Position numbers and translations under genes: made by a program
Notes under the pieces: generated by a model
Told to the model about the DNA's origin: nothing
Seen by the model: only the letters and a program-made list of their open reading frames with translations
Databases searched by the model: none
Source of the DNA: Candidatus Woesearchaeota archaeon
GTDB taxonomy: Archaea; Nanoarchaeota; Nanoarchaeia; Woesearchaeales; JAGVZT01
Assembly (NCBI GenBank): GCA_017608295.1
Contig: JAFCGF010000048.1
Span: 1 to 16,879, forward strand
Reading direction: 5' to 3'
DNA length: 16,879 bases
Part shown: positions 1 through 7,763 of the stretch, piece after piece
Layout of the letters: each line of letters starts with the position of its first letter
Numbering within the stretch: the stretch's first letter is position 1

Positions 1-486
1 TCCATCGCAGAAGTATTCTTGTTCTATGTCAGAACTCATGTTAGTAAAGGGAAGAACTGCTATTGATATTTCATCGGTATCCCCAATATCCTCAAATTTA
101 TCCTGCTTGAATATCTTGGGATAAGCCATTATCACAACAGCCACAATCAGTACAGCAATAATTACATCGCTCACTCTAAGTTTTCGCTTTGCAGGGATTG
201 AAGCTGTCTCTTTCAGCTTTATGACCTTTGCTGATTCAGTTTTTTTAAGTCCTTCAGGTGTAATATCAAATATCCACGACATTACAATAGTGATAAGGAA
301 TCCAATGGCAAGCAATACAATAACTAACGTGGGAACCCATTCAGGTAAGCTTAAGGGTTCTGTGATATTATTAATAAGCTCAATTATTACAAAAGCAGCT
401 GCCCCGTAAACTGTAATTACACGAATAACTTTCCTTCGTTTTAATTCGCTCCAGAAATTAGATGAATTGTCAGATTTTGCAGGCAT
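1..486 (-). CDS. TolB-like/TPR membrane protein, 5' part only (cut by window edge)
   Basis: The reading frame is open from the ATG at 486 to base 1, giving 162 codons of the N-terminus; the rest lies outside the window. The protein begins MPAKSDNSSNFWSELKRRKV and has three predicted membrane segments in the first ~120 residues. Near residue 142 it enters the motif AVLPFTNMSSD followed by EYFCDG, which marks the TolB-like N-terminal region found ahead of TPR arrays and adenylate-cyclase-like proteins. It is a clear tandem paralogue of the neighbouring gene at 751-2511: the same FW-ELKRRKVIRV start, the same three-TM layout and the same DITPEG motif after TM2. Its promoter region is also duplicated. 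The molecular role is unknown. By family it is an inner-membrane protein with a TPR scaffold that probably binds partner proteins. Confidence 0.85.
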   Translation of the reverse strand, partial: MPAKSDNSSNFWSELKRRKVIRVITVYGAAAFVIIELINNITEPLSLPEWVPTLVIVLLAIGFLITIVMSWIFDITPEGLKKTESAKVIKLKETASIPAKRKLRVSDVIIAVLIVAVVIMAYPKIFKQDKFEDIGDTDEISIAVLPFTNMSSDIEQEYFCDG

Positions 487-505
487 TTAGGTTGGTTTGG
501 ATAGT

Positions 506-537
506 TAAATTTAATCCAACTTGGTTACATTACCAAA
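506..537 (-). promoter_or_regulatory. Bacteroidota-type promoter of the truncated TPR gene
   Basis: Read on the minus strand this has TTTG (534-537), a 20-nt spacer and TAAATTTA (506-513). It differs from the TTTG / TAnnTTTG consensus only at the last base of the -7 element. The same arrangement, at the same distance from the ATG, precedes the paralogue at 2511, so the promoter was duplicated with the gene. The expected leader is very short, about a dozen bases. Confidence 0.5.
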
Positions 538-607
538 ACTCCTTAATTCACGTGTGGTGTGTTATGAGTTTTAAAGGTACTTGGTATCAGAGAATAAAAG
601 TGGCTAC

Positions 608-745
608 AAATAAAAAATGGGATACATTTTTGAGAGGGGATGGGTGTTACATTTGCGGGAAAAATGTCACATCCAAGATCGAGGGGGAATTGTATGAGGG
701 AGTTGATTGGGTTAGGGAAAGAGAGTGTGGACAAACTGGTGACAG
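608..745. repeat. Dispersed repeat copy 1 (motifs L-P-T)
   Basis: The left motif L (608-629) reads AATAAAAAATGGGATACATT. The palindrome P (645-671) has arms TGTTACATTT and AAATGTCACA around the centre GCGGGAA, with one arm mismatch. The tail T (730-745) reads GACAAACTGGTGACAG. P to T start-to-start distance is 85 bp, close to copies 3 (84) and 4 (82). The copy ends five bases before the stop codon of the TPR gene, so the repeat abuts its 3' end. There is no T-tract after the hairpin, so it does not look like an ordinary terminator. A 95-codon plus-strand frame over this region is not credible as a gene. Confidence 0.8.
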
Positions 746-750
746 ATAAT

Positions 751-2511
751 TCATTCTTCCAGTCCCATTTTCTTCAGAAGATCAATAAATCTTGGATCAG
801 ATCTGAACGGATCCATTTCTGGATAAATCGTAATCCATATCAAGCCGAAAAGATGGTCTTCATAAGCCTTCTCCAGATAACTGAAACCCTCTTCTTCATA
901 TCCTAAAACAAAATATAACAGAGATAAATTGCGGAAAGGTATTCTTTCTATTTCTGAGAATGAGACCATTTCTTTAAGGATTTGATTGGCTTTATCCAGG
1001 TCTCCCATCCGGGCATAAATAATTCCTCTCCATACTTTAAACTTTTCTTCACTTTTTTCAATCGCTGATAGTGCTTCGTCATACATTCCTTTATTTAAAT
1101 AGACTTGCGCCAAAAGGGATTGTAACTCGGGAAAATATGGATCAATCTCTACCACTTTATTCAGAGCTGTAATTGCCTTATCATGTTGTCTGGCGCACAT
1201 ATACACTTCTCCTACACCTCGACTTATTACTAATGATAATGGTTCAAGATCATGAGCTATTAGAATTTCTTCAATAGCCTCGTCATAACGTCCCAGGCTT
1301 AATAATAACATTGCATACCAATGATGTGCCGTTGCATAATTTGGGTTAAGTTCAATAGCTTTAATAAGTTCTTTCTCCGCATCTTTAAATTTCCAATTAA
1401 GAAAATATACCCATGCGATTGAAGTATGAGCTTCTGCAAGAGAGTTATCTATATTCAGAGCTTTTAATGCAGCTTGCTCTGCCTGAATAAAATATGTTGG
1501 TTTTGGTGCTGGTGCATATTGCACCAACATTGAATAAGAATCAGCTAAGCCAATATATGCCAGAGCATAATTGGTATCAATTTGGGCTGCTTGATTAAAA
1601 TAATTAATTGCCTTCAATAAATTTTCTTCAGTTCTCTGATTCCAAAAATAACGTCCTCTCAAATAAAGATTATAGGCTTCAGTATTTTCTGTTGGTTTTT
1701 TCTCAATATTTTCGATTTCCTCAGGAGAAAGAATAGTTTTTAATTCCTCAGCAATTCTGGTAGTTATTTGTCCTCTAAGTGTTAAGATATTGTCCCATTT
1801 GTCCTTAAATTCATGAGCCCATATATGATTATCATTATTAGCCTGGATAACCTGTACATGAATACTTACATCTTCATTTTGAAGCTCGATCGTTCCTTCA
1901 ATTATAAAATTTGCGTTAAGCTCTATCCCAATCTGAGGCATTGAAGGTTTAATTGTACCCTTGTATTGTAAAGAAGAAGTAAATGATCTAACCTGAAATC
2001 TCTGAATCTTTACTAATTGAGTAGCTATCTCATTGGCAATAGCTTCACCCAGATGTGAATCATTTTCCTCATGGCTAAAATTCTCAAAAGGAAGTACAGC
2101 AATGGTTTTCTCCAGCTTAGATATATCTGAAGATTGTTTAATATTCCCTATTACATAAATCACAATAAAGGCAATGATTACCAGGGTACTTACATAAGTA
2201 GAAATTTTCCAACCTCTTGATACAGGCTGTAATATTTCTTTGCCAGCCTGGCTTGATTGTTTTGTCTTTTGGATTCCTTCGGGTGTAATATCATATACCC
2301 ATGAGAGAATGACTGTGATTATAAATCCTATGGATAAGAGCACAAAAACAAGTTTCAATGTCCATTCTGGCAGTCCAAAAGGTTCAGCAATGATATCTAC
2401 AAGTTCAAGAAGAACAAATGCAGCAGCCAGGTATCCAATAATAACACGGATAACTTTCCTTCGTTTCAATTCGTTCCAAAAATTAGATGGATTGTTGGAT
2501 TGTTGAGGCAT
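751..2511 (-). CDS. TolB-like/tetratricopeptide repeat membrane protein
   Basis: A 586-aa protein. Residues 11-23 are FWNELKRRKVIRV, a positively charged cytoplasmic start. Predicted membrane segments follow at about 24-42, 52-72 and 104-123, with WVYDITPEGI just after the second. Residues ~135-262 form a TolB-like domain that opens IAVLPFENFSHEEND and ends near ITTRIAEEL. From ~275 to ~575 there is an array of about seven TPR units (for example AYNLYLRGRYFWNQR and ALAYIGLADSYSMLV). No kinase, cyclase or DNA-binding domain is seen, so it is the membrane-plus-scaffold form of the family; it probably organises proteins at the inner membrane, but its substrate or partner cannot be read from sequence. 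It is a tandem duplicate of the gene at 1-486. The start is supported by a conserved promoter 19 bp upstream. Confidence 0.9.
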   Translation of the reverse strand: MPQQSNNPSNFWNELKRRKVIRVIIGYLAAAFVLLELVDIIAEPFGLPEWTLKLVFVLLSIGFIITVILSWVYDITPEGIQKTKQSSQAGKEILQPVSRGWKISTYVSTLVIIAFIVIYVIGNIKQSSDISKLEKTIAVLPFENFSHEENDSHLGEAIANEIATQLVKIQRFQVRSFTSSLQYKGTIKPSMPQIGIELNANFIIEGTIELQNEDVSIHVQVIQANNDNHIWAHEFKDKWDNILTLRGQITTRIAEELKTILSPEEIENIEKKPTENTEAYNLYLRGRYFWNQRTEENLLKAINYFNQAAQIDTNYALAYIGLADSYSMLVQYAPAPKPTYFIQAEQAALKALNIDNSLAEAHTSIAWVYFLNWKFKDAEKELIKAIELNPNYATAHHWYAMLLLSLGRYDEAIEEILIAHDLEPLSLVISRGVGEVYMCARQHDKAITALNKVVEIDPYFPELQSLLAQVYLNKGMYDEALSAIEKSEEKFKVWRGIIYARMGDLDKANQILKEMVSFSEIERIPFRNLSLLYFVLGYEEEGFSYLEKAYEDHLFGLIWITIYPEMDPFRSDPRFIDLLKKMGLEE

Positions 2512-2529
2512 AGAGTTGGTTTGGATAGT

Positions 2530-2561
2530 TAAATATAGATCAACTGGTTGTCAATATCAAA
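2530..2561 (-). promoter_or_regulatory. Bacteroidota-type promoter of the TPR gene
   Basis: On the minus strand this has TTTG (2558-2561), 20 nt, then TATATTTA (2530-2537), one base off the TAnnTTTG consensus. The predicted start is about 2523, giving a leader of roughly 12 nt before the ATG at 2511. The bases between the -7 element and the ATG (TAACTATCCAAACCAAC in coding sense) are nearly identical in the paralogue at 486, which supports a shared promoter and leader. Confidence 0.55.
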
Positions 2562-2616
2562 TTTATATAAAGGATGTGAATTTTATGGTCCTTTTAGTAG
2601 GTTCCATTCTATCCCC

Positions 2617-2873
2617 GAAGATCACATAAATAAGAGAGCATCCTCTCAGACACTCTCTATCTACAAACCATTGAGTAATGAGCAGTCACATGCAAATTAA
2701 TGGCAGTAACCCGAACACCATTTAACCTGTGGATTAAGTAGATGAGTATTTATTCAATAGTATAAGATCGACTTTCAGCCTACTCTTATTCATTTGTGAC
2801 ATTTGCGGGAAAAATGTCACATCCGGAGTTGTTAGGGCTTAGGTTAGGGTGGGTAGACAAATGTTTGACAAAT
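2617..2873. repeat. Dispersed repeat copy 2 (block R + P + T)
   Basis: Block R (2617-2794) is about nine-tenths identical by eye to 6129-6304, including AGTAACCCGAACACC and the run ATAAGATCGACTTTCAGCC. It is followed directly by a perfect palindrome P (2795-2821: arms TGTGACATTT / AAATGTCACA, centre GCGGGAA) and the tail GACAAATGTTTGACAA (2856-2871). P to T is shorter here (61 bp). The L motif is missing. The tail is preceded by TTAGGTTA (2839-2846), the same arrangement as upstream of the integrase at 14473-14504. The copy begins ~55 bp upstream of the TPR gene promoter. Confidence 0.8.
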
Positions 2874-3415
2874 CAAGTCGCAGCTTACTGATTAAAAAAG
2901 AGTAACTCGAACACCTTTCTCCTGACATTCAAGTGGGTTCTCATTCCAGCCAACCATTAATTTCCGGTATAATACAAATATTTATAAAATAATGAATTGG
3001 TAAAATCACTTGCTGGTTCGGATAGAGAATGTTTCATTATGCTCATCCAGTTCTGATTCGATATTATAGAATCGACCAATATATCATTATAATAATTCTT
3101 GATTTTTGACACTTTTGATTTACGTAGGATATATTCTCTTTTATTTGGTCGCACCATCGATTCTTTAGAAAACAGTTGCCCATCACTTTGATATAAAGTC
3201 TGGTTTAGACTACTATCCGTCCAAGAATATTTTATAATGTTGATACACAAAATAATTGGTGACATTATTTTGTTGTAAGTATAATAATTTAATAATGTGA
3301 TTCTGGTGGATGCAACAAAATTTCTTGTTTACGGGAACACCAGATGCGACATTTGTTTTGACCCGAAAGATATCCTCTTTTCTAAAGCATTGAAGAACTC
3401 CTTCCGGCAAGCGAC
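2874..3415. other. Intergenic stretch, weak ORF remnant only
   Basis: There is no recognisable gene in these ~540 bases. A 102-codon minus-strand frame (2957-3265) is rich in Ser, Asn, Tyr and Lys, as expected from AT-rich non-coding DNA, and matches no family I know; it could be a decayed gene. Near 2901 the string AGTAACTCGAACACCTT repeats part of block R (compare AGTAACCCGAACACC at 2703 and 6212), so a degraded third piece of R may extend here. The permease gene ends at 3416 without an obvious terminator. Confidence 0.35.
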
Positions 3416-5827
3416 CTATTCATGTCTTAACGATTCGGCCGGGTTTACATTGGCGGTTTTAGTGACCTGGGCAATAACAGTTGCCACAGCAATGACCAAA
3501 ACAATTATTACCGGAAGGATAAAGAACCACCAACCGATTGAGACCCGAAATGCAAAATTCTCAATCCATCGATGCATAAAGTAGTAAGCAATTGAAAGAC
3601 CAATGGGTACAGCAATCAAGATTTGATAAACGAAATACCGGATTAGCAATAAGACATTGTTAGGAACAGAGGAACCAAGGACTTTCCTGATCCCGATCTC
3701 TTTTGTTCTTTGGATGGTAATAAAGGATGAAAGTCCAAAGAGTCCGAGACAGGCAATAAATATGGCCAGAAATGAAAAGGACCCAAAAACTTTCCCAAAC
3801 TGGATCTCTAATTTATATTGCTCCCTGAAATAGTCATCCAGGAAAAAATAGTTGAATGGGTTTTCGCTGAAGAATTCATTCCATTGGTCGTCTACAAAAG
3901 CTATTATATTCTGAACATCTGCCTGGGGAGCAAGTTTAATGGAATAAAAAGAGGTATGGCTCTCAAAAAACCTGAATATCAAAGGATCCGTAATTTCTTT
4001 AAGGCCCTGCTGATGATAGTTTTTTACAATTCCAACAATTCTGAATGTATCGCCCCAGAAAAATATCTGCTTATCAAGTGCATCACGGTAATTTTCGAAT
4101 TCCAGGAGTTTAATAGCTTTTTCGTTAAAGAGGACTGTTTCGCTATTATTAGTGTATTCGGGAGAAAAATTTCTTCCCTCGAGGATGGTTAATCCAAATA
4201 AATCGACATAATCCCAATCCATTCCGATAACCCTGTACTGGTTCCCTTCTTCTACGGCCTGGCTTAATAATCGTATCCCTCCGGCATTCCAACCAACTTT
4301 ACGACCAGGGATCGCAGTTGATGTAGTGATAGATTGAATATCAGGTTTACGAAGCAGTTCTTCCTTGAAACCATTAAACGTTTCGGTATAAGTTGAATCG
4401 TTTACACTGGGACCCTGCAGAACAAGAACATTATTTATATCAATCCCAAGGTCATATTTTTGCATGAAAGTTATCTGTTTATAAACAAGTATTGTAGCTG
4501 CGATTAAAACAATGGAAGTGATAAATTGGAAAATCACCAGGATTTTACGTAATAATAGCCCTTTTTGATTCTGACTGAATTTTCCTTTGATGATAGACGC
4601 CGGTTTAAACGAGGAGAGAAAAAAGGCCGGATATGCTCCGGAGAGAATGGCCCCAGCCAAAAAAATGAAAACAATAGTAATCCAGAATCCCATATTATGG
4701 ATAAGACCATAATCCAGCATTTCTCCTGTAATCTGGTTGAAGAGAGTATACAACAGAGAAACAAGGATGATGGCAAGAATTATACTTATAATATTCACAA
4801 GGATCGATTCGACCAGGAATTGCAGGACAAGCTGCCTTCTGTTGGCGCCTGAAATTTTCCTCATTCCAACTTCCTTGGCCCGATCAAGGGATTTTGCCGT
4901 TGAAAGGTTTATATAGTTGATCCAGGCTATAACCATGAGAAACAAGGCTACAATAATCAGTGAATATACCGACTGGGTATTCTTGTTTACCTCTGCTTCG
5001 TACATGAAATCTGAATTAAGGTGGATTTCCCGTAGTGGTTGTAAGTTATATATTGCTGCTGAATTGTATTGCCTCAGATCTTCTCCAACCTGTTCTTCAA
5101 CAAAAGCTGGGATTTTGGCTTCGAACTCCTTAAAGTCTGTTTTCGGATTTAGCAGAATGTAATTAAAGAATCCATCCCATTGCCATGCCGTATTCACATC
5201 TGGCTGGAAACTCACATAGGTTTCCCATGAAACCAGAATCTCGGGTTTAAGATGGGAATTGTCAGGAATATCTTTAAAAACACCAATGATGTTCAGTTCA
5301 AAGTTCCCATTGTAGAGAAGGCTCTTTCCGATGGGATCTTCCTCACCGAAATATTTTCGTGCTATGGATTCCGATAAGATCGTTTCATACGGTTTCTTTA
5401 AAGCAGATGATTTGTCTCCTGTTAAAAGCTGAAAAGAAAAGACTTCAAAAAATGATGTGTCAACCAGATAAATCTTCTCTTCCCTGAATCTCTTATTTTC
5501 GTATGAAAGTACTCCATCCCAAATTGCAAACCGTGTAAAATTTTCAACTTCCGGAAAATTTTCGTACAATGCATGTCCCACTGCAGAGCACCCTGCAGCC
5601 CACTGGGTGGTTAGTTCACCTTTATTGTACCTATCTTGCTGGATCCTGAAAATCCTATCACTTTTTTGATGAAAATCGTCATAACTCAATTCGAATCGGA
5701 CATATTGAATGATCAGGATAAATGCCGTCATCCCAATAGCAAGCCCAAGAATATTGATGATGAATGGCAGTAGATTTTTCTTAAGGTGACGGAAAGCAAC
5801 GAGAAAATTATTTTTTACCATTTTCAA
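3416..5827 (-). CDS. ABC transporter permease, FtsX/MacB-like, 803 aa
   Basis: This is a full-length Bacteroidota-type double-FtsX permease. It starts MKMVKNNFLVAFRHLKKN, with TM1 at ~20-42 and an extracytoplasmic MacB-like domain to ~285. A three-TM FtsX module follows (~288-405) and contains SLDRAKEVGMRKISGANRRQ. A TM near 430-450 (FQFITSIVLIAATILVYKQI) leads into a second periplasmic domain, and a second FtsX module closes the protein (~680-795) with the matching motif QRTKEIGIRKVLGSS. Such proteins normally work with a separate LolD/MacB-type ATPase in lipoprotein, peptide or drug export. No ATPase gene is adjacent, so this is an orphan permease, which is common in the phylum. It stands alone, with repeat copies on both sides. 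Confidence 0.92.
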   Translation of the reverse strand: MKMVKNNFLVAFRHLKKNLLPFIINILGLAIGMTAFILIIQYVRFELSYDDFHQKSDRIFRIQQDRYNKGELTTQWAAGCSAVGHALYENFPEVENFTRFAIWDGVLSYENKRFREEKIYLVDTSFFEVFSFQLLTGDKSSALKKPYETILSESIARKYFGEEDPIGKSLLYNGNFELNIIGVFKDIPDNSHLKPEILVSWETYVSFQPDVNTAWQWDGFFNYILLNPKTDFKEFEAKIPAFVEEQVGEDLRQYNSAAIYNLQPLREIHLNSDFMYEAEVNKNTQSVYSLIIVALFLMVIAWINYINLSTAKSLDRAKEVGMRKISGANRRQLVLQFLVESILVNIISIILAIILVSLLYTLFNQITGEMLDYGLIHNMGFWITIVFIFLAGAILSGAYPAFFLSSFKPASIIKGKFSQNQKGLLLRKILVIFQFITSIVLIAATILVYKQITFMQKYDLGIDINNVLVLQGPSVNDSTYTETFNGFKEELLRKPDIQSITTSTAIPGRKVGWNAGGIRLLSQAVEEGNQYRVIGMDWDYVDLFGLTILEGRNFSPEYTNNSETVLFNEKAIKLLEFENYRDALDKQIFFWGDTFRIVGIVKNYHQQGLKEITDPLIFRFFESHTSFYSIKLAPQADVQNIIAFVDDQWNEFFSENPFNYFFLDDYFREQYKLEIQFGKVFGSFSFLAIFIACLGLFGLSSFITIQRTKEIGIRKVLGSSVPNNVLLLIRYFVYQILIAVPIGLSIAYYFMHRWIENFAFRVSIGWWFFILPVIIVLVIAVATVIAQVTKTANVNPAESLRHE

Positions 5828-6073
5828 AATAATTTGGAATAGAAAAGCAATTTATATTTATATAAATGACGACAAAGTAGCATGAACGTAGCAAAAAGAT
5901 TGTCCACATGATGATAGAAAGATAAAAAACAGGACTAAAAACCCAATGTTTCTCATAGTTAATTATTTACCACTAATTTAGGATTAAAAATCTAATAGTC
6001 AAAGTCGTTATCACATGCAGATATGTTGTAGCAGTTGATTAGGTATATGGTATACAGGGAATGAAGTCCTTTT
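5828..6073. other. Intergenic region upstream of permease
   Basis: AT-rich DNA upstream of the permease start. It presumably holds the minus-strand promoter, since TTTG occurs on that strand near 5871-5874, but no convincing -7 element at the right spacing was found. Nothing else was recognised before the L motif at 6074. Confidence 0.3.
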
Positions 6074-6404
6074 GAATAAAAAATGGGATACATTTATTTA
6101 GAGTGGAACATGTGTCGCATCTACACATGAAGATCACATAAAAAGAGCATCTATCACAGACACTCTCTATCTACAACCCATTGAGAGATGTTCAGTCACA
6201 TGCAAATTAAAGGCAGTAACCCGAACACCTTATAACCTGTGGATTAAATAGATGAGTATTTATTTAATAGTATAAGATCGACTTTCAGCCTACTCTTATT
6301 CATTTGTGACATTTGCGGGAAAAATGTCACATCCTGGATGGATGGTGAATTGTATGAGGGAGTTAGTAAGTTTTGGAAAGTGAGCGGAGACAAACTTGTG
6401 ACAG
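6074..6404. repeat. Dispersed repeat copy 3 (L + R + P + T, most complete)
   Basis: L motif at 6074-6097 (GAATAAAAAATGGGATACAT, then TTAT); block R at 6129-6304, close to the copy at 2617; perfect palindrome P at 6305-6331 with the same arms and GCGGGAA centre; tail GACAAACTTGTGACAG at 6389-6404. Between P and T it shares GAATTGTATGAGGGAGTT with copy 1. Compared with copies 1 and 4, which lack R, block R appears to be inserted between the L half and P. The remaining bases to the DUF1638 stop (6405-6530) hold nothing recognisable. Confidence 0.85.
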
Positions 6405-6530
6405 GTTACTATTTACTAAAATCAAATATCAGAGTATTGTTCAACGGTTTCATAGCAGAAATGAGCTATGAGGAACCTTAACCGACTATAAAATGCTCTG
6501 CTTTCATCCGCCCCACACACAGTTTTATCA

Positions 6531-7280
6531 TTAATCTTTTGCGTCTGATTTGATAATCTCTTCATTATTACTTGGCTGGATTTTATCACCTGGCCGTAAT
6601 ACAAGAAAATCTTCTTTATCCCATTGACCATTCACCATTCGCAGAAGTAAATCTAAACTTCCATGGATCTCTTCAAAACTCCATCCACGCTCCACAGCGT
6701 CTTTTTTTGTCTGGTCTTTATAGGCTTGGAAATCACCAACTTCTGTATCGATGTAAGCGAGTTTAGTATAATATTTCATCCAATCTCCTAATGTCTCAAT
6801 TAGGTACTTTGCATTCTCCTCACCATATTTTTCTACATATTCCTGGTATGTCCTCATTCCCATTTGGGTTGTCGTACTATCGGGATTGGATAAAGGTGAT
6901 TGAGCTCGTTCAATCCAGCCCACGGATTGGTAGTATGTCCCTGGATTCTGATTAAAGTAATCTAAATATCTTTCTTTTGATCCCATTAATAATGTTATGC
7001 AATCGTGTGCTCGTGGTACAACCAATGGTATCTTTGAGTTTAGCCCCCTGATTCCGTTGTTGCAGAGCCCAAAGGCAAGAAGAATAGCCTCATATTTTTC
7101 TGTTTCTACAGAATCAATTTCTGCCTGAAGTTTTTCTGCCATTTTGATTTCACCGAGGTGGTGGAGGCCTTGTTCAAGAATACGTACATTCACAATATTT
7201 CTTACCGTCGATACACAGTAGTAACATTCTCGATAAAGAACTTCACAAGCAATTAGCATGTAATGTTTTGTATTGTTCAT
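6531..7280 (-). CDS. DUF1638 family protein
   Basis: A 249-aa soluble protein with the conserved DUF1638 signature: ACEVLYRE at 11-18, LLAFGLCNNGIRGL at 67-80, VVPRAHDCITLLMGS at 87-101 and PGTYYQSVGWIE at 113-124. The conserved Cys residues (C12, C73, C94) and His residues suggest a metal or cofactor site. Family members are often found near corrinoid proteins and methyltransferases, but the biochemical activity is not established, and no such partner is present here. The start ATG has only a weak purine-rich GAGAGAAA upstream; Met8 is a possible alternative. It is a stand-alone gene between repeat copies 3 and 4. Confidence 0.88.
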   Translation of the reverse strand: MNNTKHYMLIACEVLYRECYYCVSTVRNIVNVRILEQGLHHLGEIKMAEKLQAEIDSVETEKYEAILLAFGLCNNGIRGLNSKIPLVVPRAHDCITLLMGSKERYLDYFNQNPGTYYQSVGWIERAQSPLSNPDSTTTQMGMRTYQEYVEKYGEENAKYLIETLGDWMKYYTKLAYIDTEVGDFQAYKDQTKKDAVERGWSFEEIHGSLDLLLRMVNGQWDKEDFLVLRPGDKIQPSNNEEIIKSDAKD

Positions 7281-7464
7281 CTTTATTTCTCTCTGCTGAA
7301 ACCTTTACATATATATAATACAGGCAATATCTTTATTGTTGATTAAATTCAATCACTTATTTACGTTTGTATAAAATGTCAAATTTACAAAAGAATTAAC
7401 TCAAGTTGTAAATATCAGAAATATTGAACACCTGAAACTGAATTGAAGTAAGCAATGTGGTTTT

Positions 7465-7604
7465 GAATAAAAAAATGGGATACAATTATATGGTGTGAAA
7501 TAGGTGTCGCATTCCAAGTATAAATGTAACCTAAGGATGAAACTGGTTTGAAAGCAGGGAGTTACTAAAAATGGTATGGGATCAGGGACAAACTTGGGAC
7601 AAAA
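7465..7604. repeat. Dispersed repeat copy 4 (diverged L-P-T)
   Basis: L at 7465-7490 (GAATAAAAAAATGGGATACA). A degraded palindrome at 7505-7531 has arms TGTCGCATTC and AAATGTAACC, still separated by 7 bp (CAAGTAT). Tail at 7587-7602 (GACAAACTTGGGACAA). The layout and spacing match copy 1, but the centre and half the arm bases have changed. It marks the left edge of the putative integrative element: GGGACAAA here (7585) is matched by GGGACAAA upstream of the integrase (14487). Confidence 0.65.
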
Positions 7605-7660
7605 TATAATTAAAGTTGATTTCTACTTAGAATAATTAAGTTTTTAAAGGTTCAATTAAT

Positions 7661-7691
7661 TTTGAATTTACTATAGATTATTGTATATTTG
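7661..7691 (+). promoter_or_regulatory. Consensus Bacteroidota promoter for a short transcript
   Basis: TTTG (7661-7664), exactly 19 nt, then TATATTTG (7684-7691). This is a perfect match to the TTTG / TAnnTTTG consensus. The expected start is about 7698. It drives nothing coding on the plus strand, because a strong hairpin terminator follows within ~65 bases. Confidence 0.65.
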
Positions 7692-7697
7692 TATATA

Positions 7698-7763
7698 ATA
7701 AAAGTATTTGGATTGGGGTGTCCCCGGTCGGCAATAGCTCAGATTTATCTGGGCTTTTGTTTT
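7698..7763 (+). ncRNA. Candidate small RNA, about 65 nt
   Basis: The candidate is defined by a consensus promoter just upstream and an intrinsic terminator at its 3' end. It contains no start codon with a usable frame. The 5' half holds GGGGTGTCCCCGGTCGG, which could form a small GC hairpin (GGGG / CCCC); the 3' half is the terminator. Its last bases overlap the stop codon of the convergent DUF3800 gene, so it could also be antisense to that message's end. It could instead be a leader left behind when the mobile element displaced the original gene. The 5' end is predicted, not seen. Confidence 0.45.
7736..7763 (+). terminator. Intrinsic terminator
   Basis: An 8-bp stem (AGCTCAGA / TCTGGGCT, one G-U pair) closes a TTTA loop and is followed by TTTGTTTT. 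It is oriented for plus-strand transcription and overlaps the DUF3800 stop codon (7762-7764) on the other strand. Confidence 0.75.

Noticed and set aside
645..671. Palindrome P as a rho-independent terminator
   Set aside because: Stable arms, but no T-run follows on either strand and the 7-bp centre is conserved, which a terminator loop does not need.
462..749. Plus-strand 95-codon frame
   Set aside because: It runs across the TPR promoter region and repeat copy 1, with no recognisable domain; non-coding.
2957..3265. Minus-strand 102-codon frame as a real gene
   Set aside because: Composition like translated AT-rich DNA, no domain, no start signal; kept only as a possible remnant.
3818..5162. 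Plus-strand frames inside the permease gene
   Set aside because: They lie within the strongly coding minus-strand permease and show no family features.
608..7604. CRISPR array
   Set aside because: Repeats are hundreds of bases to kilobases apart, with genes instead of short spacers, and no cas genes.
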